NCBI RefSeq assembly: GCF_022482905.1
Contig: NZ_JAKVOI010000001.1
Location: 2,543,958 to 2,607,957 of the forward strand
Reading direction: 5' to 3'
Source of the DNA: Clostridium sp.
GTDB lineage: Bacteria; Bacillota; Clostridia; Clostridiales; Clostridiaceae
Length of the DNA: 64,000 nt
In this document: positions 1 to 7,966 of the stretch, in pieces
Layout: the number at the start of each line of letters is the position of its first letter
Position numbering within the stretch: position 1 is the stretch's first letter
The notes under the pieces: generated by a model
Told to the model about the DNA's origin: nothing
Database searches by the model: none
The model's input: only the letters and a program-made list of their open reading frames with translations
Made by a program: the position numbers and the translations under genes

Positions 1-130
1 ATCTGTCTGCTCCACCTGCTCTTGTTACGGAACCAGCTGCTGCTTTTGCAGGTCCAGTTGTAAGAGCTGTAGTCAAAACCAATGACATAAGTGTAGCACT
101 TGCAAGCACTTTTGTAGATTTCTTACTCAT
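1..130 (-). CDS. CWB2-type cell-wall protein, N-terminal fragment
   Basis: Only the first 43 codons lie in the window; the gene runs off the left edge. The start ATG is at 130-128, with GAGGAGGG 9-10 bases upstream. The peptide begins MSKKSTKVLASATLMSLVLT and reads like a Sec signal peptide: a lysine-rich n-region, a hydrophobic core and an alanine-rich cleavage region (AKAAAG). The mature part starts SVTRAGGADR. This resembles the start of the next gene (599-1639, SVTRIDGGAGGR), which carries cell-wall-binding repeat 2 (CWB2) domains. A secreted S-layer-like wall protein is therefore likely, by analogy with that neighbour. Confidence 0.7.
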   Translation of the reverse strand, partial: MSKKSTKVLASATLMSLVLTTALTTGPAKAAAGSVTRAGGADR

Positions 131-598
131 AATTGTAATACCCTCCTCAAATTTTAAGTGAATCTTAATTAAAATTCTTTTTTATTATATATATATATAT
201 TTTAAATATATACTTATTGAATTTTGAATACATGTCCAATAATAAGACACCATTCCTAAAACAGACATTATTATACCATAGATATATCACAGATTCTACT
301 AATTCAGTACAATATTAAATGATATTGATAAAAATCTATTAGTTGTATAATTAATGCAATTCTAATGTTTATTATAGCATAGTTGAATTTCAAATTCTAC
401 AGGCTATATATACCAACACCTGCATTTATTTCATTGATATACTATTCTACACAAGTTGAAAAAATCCTTCTTTTTCTGCAAAATTATACACTAATAAAAA
501 ATTTCTTATAATAATACTATTTTTTTGTTTACATCTATTAGACGTGCCATCTTTAGCAGATGTTCCAAAAATTTTAAATTTTTTTTCATATTTTTTTG
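131..598. other. AT-rich intergenic region between two CWB2 genes
   Basis: These 468 bases contain no credible gene. The strand is very AT-rich and includes a run of alternating TA near 185-215. The part next to 130 must hold the promoter of the leftward wall-protein gene. The part next to 598 must hold the end of the following gene's transcript. A loose hairpin with ACATCT/AGATGT arms lies around 530-567, but it has no T-run on the correct side, so I do not call it a terminator. Confidence 0.5.
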
Positions 599-1639
599 TT
601 ATTCTATACCAATAACCCCGAATGGATCATCATTCTTGAAATAGCTCTCAACCTGGGAGTTTATTACCCCGGTTCCCCCTACCATTATTATTTTAGGACT
701 CTCCTTCTTTGAAAGAATGTAATTTCTTGCCTTTATAGTCGGGTCATTTACTGCAGAACCGGAAAGTACAAGTGGTGAACCATCCTTTGCCGCTGCCGCC
801 GATGCCGAAAGCGCATCTGCAAACTGAAGCTGGGTACTTCCGCCGAAAGCCACATAGATCGTGTCGAAGTCAATTCCCCCATTGTTGTCGAAATAATCAA
901 GCACTGCAAGGTTTGTCTCATAACGGTCCTTTGTGTTTCCCGTTATCTTTGTGCCCTTTACGGAATTTACAACAGAAGCCGGCAGAACTCCATCGCCGCC
1001 TACAGCCTTTATCGTAAGCCCGCTGGCCACTTCTTTTATTACAGGGCTGACATCCGTGTCTCCTGAAAACAGTACTGGATACCCCTTCTGTGCGGCAATT
1101 GCCGCCACGGACAGGGCATCAGGGTAGTTGTATCCATACACGAGCATTCCTGTCTTCTGATTGCTCATGGACAGAACCTTTTTTGCCACTGCCGCATTTG
1201 TACCCATTCGTGTAGTGTCGCCCGTACCCTCAATACGCTCTACTTTATACTGAGTCTTGAGGCTTATCTCAATGGAAACTGAAACTACACCAGTACCCCC
1301 TATTATGTAGATATTTTTTGCACCAAGATCTTTTATGGTGTCAGCCACTTCACTTTCAAGCTCATCGCTCCCGGCTGTCAGTAGTATGGGCGCCTCGAGC
1401 TGTTTTGCAAGCGGCGTTGCACTTACGGCATCTGCATAGTTGTAGCCATTTACAAGTATTACATTACTGGCAGATGAAAACTGCTGTTTTGCAAGTTCAT
1501 CCGCCGTGCCTATTCTTCCCCCTGCACCTCCGTCTATTCTCGTGACACTGGGTGCTGCATATGCCCCTGTACTTCCAAAGCCAAAAGCAAGTACAAGGGA
1601 GATTGCCGCAGACATTGCAATTTTCCTCATTTTAACCAT
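599..1639 (-). CDS. Secreted cell-wall-binding repeat 2 (CWB2) protein
   Basis: 346 residues: a signal peptide (MVKMRKIAMSAAISLVLAFG, cleavage near AYAAPS) followed by three CWB2-like repeats of about 90-100 residues filling the mature chain. Each repeat has the family pattern of an R-(I/L)-xG start, a VxGxNxxDA core (VNGYNYADAVSA, VYGYNYPDALSV) and an IxxVGGxGV(L/I) end (IYIIGGTGVVS, KAVGGDGVLP, IIMVGGTGVIN). In clostridia three such repeats bind the protein non-covalently to secondary wall polymer. No extra catalytic domain is present, so the protein looks like a stand-alone wall-binding or S-layer-associated protein. The start has AAGGAAGGGG upstream at a slightly long spacing; the ATG at 1630 is an alternative. 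It lies in tandem with the fragment at the left edge. Confidence 0.88.
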   Translation of the reverse strand: MVKMRKIAMSAAISLVLAFGFGSTGAYAAPSVTRIDGGAGGRIGTADELAKQQFSSASNVILVNGYNYADAVSATPLAKQLEAPILLTAGSDELESEVADTIKDLGAKNIYIIGGTGVVSVSIEISLKTQYKVERIEGTGDTTRMGTNAAVAKKVLSMSNQKTGMLVYGYNYPDALSVAAIAAQKGYPVLFSGDTDVSPVIKEVASGLTIKAVGGDGVLPASVVNSVKGTKITGNTKDRYETNLAVLDYFDNNGGIDFDTIYVAFGGSTQLQFADALSASAAAAKDGSPLVLSGSAVNDPTIKARNYILSKKESPKIIMVGGTGVINSQVESYFKNDDPFGVIGIE

Positions 1640-1844
1640 AAACTGCGTACCCCTTCCTTAATTTTTATGTTCATGTAGTTTAAAGGCAAATTTTCATAAT
1701 TATCTACCAAAGTCAATAACATTATATAACATTAATTTGCATTTTTGAACATTAAAATAAAAAGAATATATAAAATTTAATTGTAACTTTTTGGTGCTGT
1801 TCAAATAAACTGATAATGTAGTAATATTCACGAGGTGAAAACAG

Positions 1845-2285
1845 ATGGCTTTTTCGGATAGAGAGCTGCTTGCCAGAATCATAAAATGCGAGGCCGGCGG
1901 TGAGGGTGACAATGGAATGAGGGCTGTCGCCACTGTTGTCATGAACAGGGTGAGGGTACCTTATGGAGAATACCAGAGAATCGGCCAGGGCGATATACGG
2001 AAGGTACTCTATCAAGAAGGCCAGTTCGACTGCATGCGCTCCCTCATACGCGGTGTATCCAATCCACAGACCATATGGTCGAACCCACCTGACCAGATAC
2101 ACTACGACATAGCAGACTGGGCGCTTGCCGGAAACAGATTGTTCAATATTGGTTATTCCCTGTGGTACTTCAACCCATATGCACCCTGCCCCTATACTTT
2201 CCCCTACAATGGAACGGGCAGTTTTCAGGTTCAGGTGAACAATCACTGTTTCTACAATCCTACAGAACTATATGCGAGCACTTAA
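1845..2285 (+). CDS. cwlJ: Spore cortex-lytic cell wall hydrolase, CwlJ/SleB family
   Basis: 146 residues, close to the length of Bacillus CwlJ. The whole protein is one Hydrolase_2 (SleB/CwlJ) domain: ARIIKCEAGGEG holds the expected catalytic glutamate, followed by AVATVVMNRV and a C-terminal aromatic region (LWYFNP, NNHCFYNPT). There is no signal peptide, which fits CwlJ (deposited in the coat from the mother cell) rather than SleB. The start ATG follows an ACGAGGTGA site. A gerQ-like gene begins 40 bases downstream in the same direction. The same cwlJ-gerQ order occurs in Bacillus, where GerQ is needed for CwlJ localisation. The expected role is cortex peptidoglycan cleavage at germination. 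Confidence 0.88.
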   Translation: MAFSDRELLARIIKCEAGGEGDNGMRAVATVVMNRVRVPYGEYQRIGQGDIRKVLYQEGQFDCMRSLIRGVSNPQTIWSNPPDQIHYDIADWALAGNRLFNIGYSLWYFNPYAPCPYTFPYNGTGSFQVQVNNHCFYNPTELYAST

Positions 2286-2325
2286 ATACGATTTCCATGA
2301 TTAATTCAACGGAGGTAATTGTTTT

Positions 2326-2913
2326 ATGATATCAAGCTATCCAGATTATTTTGCTGCAATTCCAATGATGCCGAGAGGCATTCCCGTAATTCCGGGATAT
2401 CCTTCCATGGGTGAAATTTCATCCCCCATAACAGATACTTATGACCCTGAAGGAGATGTTCCTGAAGAAGATGATTCTGAATTTGAAGATGATGAAAATG
2501 AGGAGCAGACTTCAGGGGAATATGAAAATGAAGATGAAGACGAGGGAAAAGAGGATGCAGACAATATAGATATAGATCCTGACTGGCTCAGGCAGGTTCA
2601 ACCCGGAACTACAGGCACTGCCGGCACCACAGGTACCACAGGCCCCACCGGTGCAACCGGAGGCTGCGGCTTTGAAATGGCTCCTGGTTCTCCTGTAATT
2701 CAGGATACCGATTATATCCAGGGATACTTAAGGACACAGATAGGCAAGCGAGTCAGAGTAACCTTCCTTCTCGGTACCGGGACGATGCAGGATCGTACGG
2801 GAATACTTGAAACTGTGGGTATAAGCTATATAATACTCAGGGACGAGGGTTCAAATGCAAGGGAAATGGCAGATCTGTATTCAATAAAATTCGTAACTAT
2901 ATTTGACAGCTAG
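2326..2913 (+). CDS. gerQ: GerQ-like spore coat protein with acidic and collagen-like regions
   Basis: 195 residues in three parts. Residues 1-38 are proline- and methionine-rich. Residues 39-85 are strongly acidic (runs of E and D). Residues 94-113 form a short collagen-like G-x-T/G-P-T stretch. The C-terminal 75 residues (from about 121) match the GerQ fold: DYIQGYLRTQIGKRVRVTF, then ISYIILRDEGSNAREMADLY and IKFVTIFD. It sits 40 bases after cwlJ, with RBS ACGGAGGT, and a strong terminator follows, so the two form a bicistron. Bacillus GerQ is cross-linked by transglutaminase Tgl through N-terminal lysines. Here the N-terminus lacks those lysines and the protein has few overall, so cross-linking, if any, must use other residues. 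A tgl gene is present at 24890. Confidence 0.8.
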   Translation: MISSYPDYFAAIPMMPRGIPVIPGYPSMGEISSPITDTYDPEGDVPEEDDSEFEDDENEEQTSGEYENEDEDEGKEDADNIDIDPDWLRQVQPGTTGTAGTTGTTGPTGATGGCGFEMAPGSPVIQDTDYIQGYLRTQIGKRVRVTFLLGTGTMQDRTGILETVGISYIILRDEGSNAREMADLYSIKFVTIFDS

Positions 2914-2938
2914 AAACAGGCGTGTATAAAAAAGGGAG

Positions 2939-2971
2939 TGCCGCACTAAAAAATTAGTGCGGCAGTTTTTC
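2939..2971 (+). terminator. Intrinsic terminator of cwlJ-gerQ
   Basis: A perfect 11-bp inverted repeat (TGCCGCACTAA at 2939-2949 and its complement at 2954-2964) surrounds an AAAA loop and is followed by GTTTTT. It ends the cwlJ-gerQ transcript 25 bases past the gerQ stop. Confidence 0.93.
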
Positions 2972-2987
2972 GCATAAAAAATAACTG

Positions 2988-3641
2988 TTATAGTAATTCA
3001 CATTTCCATAAAATCTTTTCTATAGACTCCCAAATAGAAAGTGACGGATTTTCCTTGTAATAGTTATATCTTTTGTACGCTTGCAAAATATAACCAGCTT
3101 CTTGGTTTCTCTTTATAATAGCTTTTGAGCGCCGGATTGCTTCACGAACGTGCTCCAAGGTCAACTGTCCGAGTATGCGTTTAAAGTTATCTTCGTGTTT
3201 GTATTGATCTAAATTCTCAAAGTGCTCATCGTACGCTCGATTGAGTGGCGCAAGATATTGACGGCGATGGGTCAGGATACCATTACAATCAGCTTTATGA
3301 AGAATGATCCAGAGCTCAAATGTAAAATTGCTATATCCCAACTGGTACTTAATGTTTTTTCCTGAATTCTGTGCTTCTTTCATTCGATCCAAAACAGTTT
3401 TGAATTGCTGAACATGTACCGGTTCTTCACTTTCATAATCACAGATATGAGTAATTTCAGTCTTACCAATGATGGTCATCTGTTTCGCACGAACAACAGG
3501 ATCTTTTTGAATTTTGCTATCTAATTTGACGGTATATACTGTCGCAGGATCAGCATTGACCATACCCTGAAACCATTCTAAATACCATTGCTCGGTTTCA
3601 CCCTCAACTGAAAAATAGTAGGTTCTATTCTCTTTACGCAT
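2988..3641 (-). CDS. rloB: RloB-family TOPRIM-like protein of an RloAB defence pair
   Basis: 217 residues from the ATG at 3641. That start is preferred over an ATG 21 bases upstream because AGAGGTG lies 9 bases before it and the upstream gene stops at 3646, giving a clean 4-base gap. The N-terminus (RTYYFSVEGETEQWYLEWF) shows the RloB signature EGxTE, and a second acidic patch (HICDYESEEP) follows, as expected for a TOPRIM-like metal site. The remainder is helical and basic. Partner gene rloA (AAA ATPase) is immediately upstream. Rlo genes were named for their presence inside restriction loci, and ATPase plus TOPRIM pairs of this shape act in phage defence. The nuclease role is inferred from the family; no activity is shown by sequence alone. 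Confidence 0.82.
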   Translation of the reverse strand: MRKENRTYYFSVEGETEQWYLEWFQGMVNADPATVYTVKLDSKIQKDPVVRAKQMTIIGKTEITHICDYESEEPVHVQQFKTVLDRMKEAQNSGKNIKYQLGYSNFTFELWIILHKADCNGILTHRRQYLAPLNRAYDEHFENLDQYKHEDNFKRILGQLTLEHVREAIRRSKAIIKRNQEAGYILQAYKRYNYYKENPSLSIWESIEKILWKCELL

Positions 3642-3645
3642 ATGA

Positions 3646-4968
3646 TCACACCTCTTCTTCATGGGACATCAGTTTTTCAAAGATAGGTGTGAAATCAACA
3701 TCTTTAATGGCACCATACCGATCCACGAAATAATTCTTCATGTAATCCTCATTTTTACGAACACCAGATTTTCCTGTGGTTCCAAAGTCTGAGAGAGAAT
3801 AGTGGCTGCTGTAATGAGTTTTTTCATCACGCTCCACAAATTTAATTTCATCTCTCCGATAAAGATTTGCATTTAAGAAAATAGGGTTATGTGTGTTGAA
3901 AATAAGCTGCGCATGGTGAATATTGATTTCATCATTATGAAAAATGTTGATAATATTCATTAATGCCATCGGATGGATGGAAGCATCGAATTCATCTACA
4001 ACCAAAGTACCACCATTCAAAAGAGCATTAACTACTAAAGGGAACATATTTACAAAACGAATAGTCCCATAGGATTCAAACAGTTCCGCTGGAATCGCAG
4101 TACCTCTTTTAGTTTCACTAAAAATGGAACAGAGTTTTGCTTCATTATTGTCACCGTCTACTACATATCCAATGGCATTTGAATTAATTCCGAAATAGGT
4201 GGCAGCCTCATTTATAGTCTTTTCAATGTACACGGACTTTTTCTTTGGATCACTGAATTTTCGAATAAGATTCATAGAATCCGCACGGTAAATAATCATA
4301 AATTTGTTGTCTAGCCAACTGCTGATCAATGCAACCAATTTGGAACTAAACATTGTTTTGAAACCATTCATTAAAAAAAGTTCTTCATCATTTAGATTAC
4401 TTTTGGCCAGAGCAATTGCACCTTCTGAATTCTGCTCAAAAGCATTTACGAGAAGCTCCTGAATGGCATCCAAAGAGTCAAACTTCAAGCCTTCATTTCG
4501 TGAAAAAATCAAGGAATTGTTGATCTTTAGAGTTTCGGATAATATCCTGCGCTGATAATCAGTCTCTAAAAATTTACCAAAGTCAGCTGAAAAAGAATAT
4601 TCCACCAGCATTCCGTTCGAGATAAACTTAATTGAAAAATATACTGGAGCGACGTTTTTATGGGAATTATTTGGAATCAGTTCTAAAGCCGTGGCTGCAG
4701 CGTTAGGATCGCTTTTATCCTCATCATTACGAATATTTCCACGTAATACAATTGATTTAAAGGTGTCCATAGCACCAATAATATTGGTTTTTCCAGAGGC
4801 ATTGGGTCCATAAATAACGGCTGAGCATAAACCTTTGTAGATTTTCTTTCCAATAGCTTCTTCCAGCAAACTATAATCGAGTCCTTTTTGTTTGGGCGCT
4901 GGTACAAGAGAAAATGTGAGTTCATCTTCAAATGATTTGTAGTTCTTGGTTCTAAACTCTAAAAGCAT
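3646..4968 (-). CDS. rloA: AAA-family ATPase of an RloAB (ATPase + TOPRIM) defence pair
   Basis: 440 residues from the ATG at 4968, chosen because AATGGAGGGA sits 5-6 bases upstream; an earlier in-frame codon would place that site inside the gene. It is an SMC/OLD-like ABC-type ATPase: an N-terminal strand then KSFEDELTFSLVP, Walker A GPNASGKT at about 54-61, a long helical insert, Walker B GTLVVDEFDASIHP, and a switch-like NTHNPIFL motif. This is the AAA_15/AAA_21 architecture of RloA. It is followed 4 bases later by rloB, so the pair is translated together. It lies alone between a spore operon terminator and a conserved metabolic pair, as expected for a small inserted defence unit, although no integrase or repeats are visible. 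Confidence 0.83.
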   Translation of the reverse strand: MLLEFRTKNYKSFEDELTFSLVPAPKQKGLDYSLLEEAIGKKIYKGLCSAVIYGPNASGKTNIIGAMDTFKSIVLRGNIRNDEDKSDPNAAATALELIPNNSHKNVAPVYFSIKFISNGMLVEYSFSADFGKFLETDYQRRILSETLKINNSLIFSRNEGLKFDSLDAIQELLVNAFEQNSEGAIALAKSNLNDEELFLMNGFKTMFSSKLVALISSWLDNKFMIIYRADSMNLIRKFSDPKKKSVYIEKTINEAATYFGINSNAIGYVVDGDNNEAKLCSIFSETKRGTAIPAELFESYGTIRFVNMFPLVVNALLNGGTLVVDEFDASIHPMALMNIINIFHNDEINIHHAQLIFNTHNPIFLNANLYRRDEIKFVERDEKTHYSSHYSLSDFGTTGKSGVRKNEDYMKNYFVDRYGAIKDVDFTPIFEKLMSHEEEV

Positions 4969-5126
4969 ACTATTCCCTCCATTCTGCAAATTATATGCAA
5001 AATCATATTTATATTATATGTTATATGCTGCCCATATGTCAATTTTCCATTCTTATTTTGCTAAAATTTTGCAGAATTATTTATGGCCATTTGATTGTTT
5101 GAACCGAATGGCAGAACATAGCCTCT

Positions 5127-5393
5127 TTAGTTTTTTATGTCGATTTCTTCTATGACGAACTTGTCAAAGTCCACGGTGTCCATGAAATTGTCCTGTGTAA
5201 AGGACGTCTTTCTCCTTCTATTGTATTCATCCACATTATATGGAAGCCAGTAGGGCCTTTCCAGGTCAAACTCCCTGCATATGTCCAGTATGCATTTTTT
5301 GAGATCCTCCTGGTAGCTCTCACCGTCCTCTACCGCGGCAACCATGTCTTTTACTATTTTGTTTTTCTTTAAAAGCTTTCCCCATATCTTCAA
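5127..5393 (-). CDS. Conserved small protein downstream of ttcA-like gene
   Basis: 88 residues with no domain I recognise. It starts at a TTG (5393-5391) placed after GAGGAGATAAAAAA, 12 bases beyond the ttcA-like stop, so the two genes are almost certainly co-transcribed. The chain is charged and mostly helical (KIWGKLLKKNKIVKDMVAAV), with a middle segment rich in aromatic residues (RPYWLPYNVDEYNRRRKTSF) and an acidic end. It has no signal peptide or membrane segment. An accessory role to the neighbouring tRNA/sulfur-transfer enzyme is a guess based on position only. Confidence 0.6.
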   Translation of the reverse strand: MKIWGKLLKKNKIVKDMVAAVEDGESYQEDLKKCILDICREFDLERPYWLPYNVDEYNRRRKTSFTQDNFMDTVDFDKFVIEEIDIKN

Positions 5394-5405
5394 TTTTTTA
5401 TCTCC

Positions 5406-6263
5406 TCAATATTCCTCAAGAAATGAATGTTTTTCACCGTCTTTTGTCCAGCCGGGTATGGAATCCATGTTCACATTGCAGGCGGCGTGAAAAATTGATT
5501 TGTCAACGCCCTTGAAGGACTTCTTCATGTTCTCTATGAGTTCCTTTATCTCATATCTCTTGCCGCCTGTCTTCTTTGCAGCCACCATACAGGCGCAGTT
5601 GAGGGGCCATATTCCGCTGCTTTGTATAAAATTTCTTATATGGGCTTCCTCTATGAAATAGAGCGGCCTTATGAGTTCCATGTTCTCAAAGTTCGTGGAT
5701 CTGAGTTTCGGAAGCATTGTCTTGAAATTTCCGGAATACAGCAAATTCAAAAGGGTGGTTTCTATTACATCGTTGAAATGATGCCCCAGTGCAAGCTTGT
5801 TGCAGCCAAGCTCCTGCGCCCTTGTATAGAGAAATCCCCTTCTCATCTTTGCACACATGTAACATGGATAATCCTTTGCTATTTTATTTACAACGTCAAA
5901 AATATCGGATTCATATATATGTACAGGTATGTCAAGGTACCTGCAGTTGTCTTCCAGGAGCTTTCTTATGCTCTCATGGTAGCCCGGGTCCATTGCTATG
6001 AACTCCAGCCCAAATTTCAGCTTCCAGTGTTTTTTCAACTCCTGAAACAGCTTTGCCATGAGCATGCTGTCCTTTCCCCCGGATACTGCAACGGCTATCC
6101 TGTCCCCTTCCTCTATCATCTCAAAATCCCTTACAGCTTTTACAAATTTCGACCATATATTTTTCTTGTAGGTCTTTGTAATGCTGTGCTCTATATCCGG
6201 AAGCGGTTTCCTCTCACTGAAGGGCACAAGTATGTCGCAGCCTTTCCCCGCAATATCGTCCAT
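5406..6263 (-). CDS. TtcA-like PP-loop tRNA thiolation protein
   Basis: 285 residues. A PP-loop ATP pyrophosphatase motif (AVSGGKDSMLM, about residue 57-67) is followed by DYPCYMCAKMRRGFLY with the CxxC pair and by GHHFNDVIET, both characteristic of the TtcA group (2-thiolation of cytidine 32 in tRNA through an Fe-S cluster). The third conserved cysteine region reads NCACMVAAKK, i.e. C-x-C rather than the usual CxxC. This suggests a clostridial TtcA-like subgroup whose exact substrate is uncertain. The start has GAGGTGAT upstream. The small gene at 5127-5393 follows directly, and a sensor kinase gene ends 44 bases upstream on the same strand. Confidence 0.78.
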   Translation of the reverse strand: MDDIAGKGCDILVPFSERKPLPDIEHSITKTYKKNIWSKFVKAVRDFEMIEEGDRIAVAVSGGKDSMLMAKLFQELKKHWKLKFGLEFIAMDPGYHESIRKLLEDNCRYLDIPVHIYESDIFDVVNKIAKDYPCYMCAKMRRGFLYTRAQELGCNKLALGHHFNDVIETTLLNLLYSGNFKTMLPKLRSTNFENMELIRPLYFIEEAHIRNFIQSSGIWPLNCACMVAAKKTGGKRYEIKELIENMKKSFKGVDKSIFHAACNVNMDSIPGWTKDGEKHSFLEEY

Positions 6264-6307
6264 ATAATCACCTCGTTCTGTAATATTAATATTATATCAC
6301 AATATAT

Positions 6308-7780
6308 TCACAATGTTATATCGGAAAGTTCCACATTGAGCCTGTCCCTGTCCACTTCGTGATCCTGTACAACATCCTCCATATGATTTTTCCCTGCAGT
6401 CCTCGCAGGCAGTTTTACAGTGAACTTGCTTCCCGAACCATATTTACTTTCAACATATATCTCCCCTCCGTGCATCTCTACAAAGGATTTCACAAGATAC
6501 AGACCTATTCCGCTTCCTTCCGAGTTTCCCCTGTAGATACTCTCCACCTGAGAAAACCTTTTAAATATAACTTCAAGTTTGTCTTCCGGTATTCCTATTC
6601 CATTGTCCTCTACAGAAATGAGTACATGGTCATCCATGTTTTTGAAATTTACGGCTATTTTCCCATTGCATTTTGTAAATTTCATTGAATTCGACAGGAG
6701 ATTCAATATTATTCTCTCCATTTTGTCGATATCCACTCCCATGATTTTTTCTTCCACATCCGTGTCAAATACTATGTCTATATTCCTTTCCTCGGCATAG
6801 GGAACTACGGAATCAACTATGTTTTCAATTGTGCTTACCATATTTGTATTGCGGATATCAAGCTTCAGTCTTCCTGAATTGATTCTCGTAACATCAAGCA
6901 GCGCATTTATCATCTTCATGAGCCTGTAACAGTTCTGTTTCATCACATCCACATACTTTATGTGCTTGTTTATAACTTTTTTCTTTCCACAGTCCTTGCA
7001 TGGATATAAGAGCTGAAGTGCTGCAAATATTACATTAAGAGGCGTTTTTAAATCATGTGATATATTGGAGAGCAGTTCAATATTCTTTTTCATATCTACT
7101 TCAAGCTGTTTTGTTTCCAGTTTGTACTTCAACAGTGCATCATCCATTTCCCTTCTCTTCTGTTTCCCCAGGTCAAGCAGCCTGTACAGCGATTCCAGCT
7201 GCATATTCTTTGTTTCCATATTCTTTTGCATTGTCTTTACGTAATATCCTATAATCCAGGCAACAGCAACATATACGGCAGACGTGACAATATCATTTGC
7301 AAAATTCACCGACAGATTGTATTTCAACATATAAACATAATCTGTCAGGACAAGTCCAGAAGCTGCTGACAGAGACAGAAGAATACCGAGTTTCATTCCC
7401 GATTGAAGTGTGGAAATTACAATAATAAAGAGTAATAAAAATTTATATTCATTGAAATCCAGGTTGGAAATCCATATCATTATCGTTAAAAATCCTACAA
7501 AAATAAAGCTGTCCGCAGCCTTGATCATCTCTTCATGCTTAAATACAAAACCCGATTTTTTGTTTTTCACCAAAAAAACGACCCATATTGAATAGCAAAG
7601 CAGAGAAAGGCATACCAGAATTGTGAATATTTTACCAGCATACTCCGAAGCACCGAGCAAATTCTTCAAACTATACCTCATGAAATATTGAAGCAGCGAA
7701 ACACTCAAAAGCACCAATTTGACAACAGACAGAAAATCATGCATACTTTCTCCCCCGTATAGAGTTCTGGCATTGTTCAT
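6308..7780 (-). CDS. Membrane sensor histidine kinase without adjacent response regulator
   Basis: 490 residues. The first 190 hold about six hydrophobic segments with short loops, i.e. a membrane sensor with little extracellular domain. A coiled-coil linker leads to the HisKA box (LLSNISHDLKTPLNVIFAAL, phospho-histidine in SHDLKTP), followed by an unusual Cys/Lys-rich insert (PCKDCGKKKVINK) and a complete HATPase_c domain: N box (NLLSNSMKFT), DNGIGIP, RFSQV and GSGIGLYLV. The last 30 residues are a polar tail. Two starts are possible: ATG 7780 after GGGGAGGAT, or ATG 7744 after GGGGGAGAAAG. No response regulator is nearby, so it is an orphan kinase. In clostridia orphan kinases of this type can phosphorylate Spo0A, but nothing here proves that. 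Confidence 0.85.
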   Translation of the reverse strand: MNNARTLYGGESMHDFLSVVKLVLLSVSLLQYFMRYSLKNLLGASEYAGKIFTILVCLSLLCYSIWVVFLVKNKKSGFVFKHEEMIKAADSFIFVGFLTIMIWISNLDFNEYKFLLLFIIVISTLQSGMKLGILLSLSAASGLVLTDYVYMLKYNLSVNFANDIVTSAVYVAVAWIIGYYVKTMQKNMETKNMQLESLYRLLDLGKQKRREMDDALLKYKLETKQLEVDMKKNIELLSNISHDLKTPLNVIFAALQLLYPCKDCGKKKVINKHIKYVDVMKQNCYRLMKMINALLDVTRINSGRLKLDIRNTNMVSTIENIVDSVVPYAEERNIDIVFDTDVEEKIMGVDIDKMERIILNLLSNSMKFTKCNGKIAVNFKNMDDHVLISVEDNGIGIPEDKLEVIFKRFSQVESIYRGNSEGSGIGLYLVKSFVEMHGGEIYVESKYGSGSKFTVKLPARTAGKNHMEDVVQDHEVDRDRLNVELSDITL

Positions 7781-7966
7781 AATATTATCCTCCCCAAAAA
7801 TCCGTTAGTGAAGTTTATAATCAGAATTATATAATCTATTAAATGAATTTTATTGGATCTTTTAGTATATTATAACATCTACGTATTTAAATATAAACAT
7901 ATTTGACAATAAAATTCAGCATAAATTTCCATTTATTATGCATAATAGATGCTGGAGGTGATTTTA

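Noticed and set aside
530-567. Hairpin with ACATCT/AGATGT arms as terminator of the CWB2 gene
   Set aside because: Short arms, 21-base loop and no T-run on the minus strand.
1752-2246. 164-codon frame on the minus strand across cwlJ
   Set aside because: Antisense to the well-supported cwlJ gene; no ribosome site and composition unlike a protein.
3641-3662. Longer rloB start giving a 17-base overlap with rloA
   Set aside because: The upstream ATG has no ribosome site, while the ATG at 3641 has AGAGGTG at good spacing and leaves a 4-base gap.
5622-6362. Long open frame (246 codons) on the plus strand opposite the ttcA-like gene
   Set aside because: It is the antisense shadow of a conserved PP-loop protein, has no ribosome site and a peptide with no domain features.
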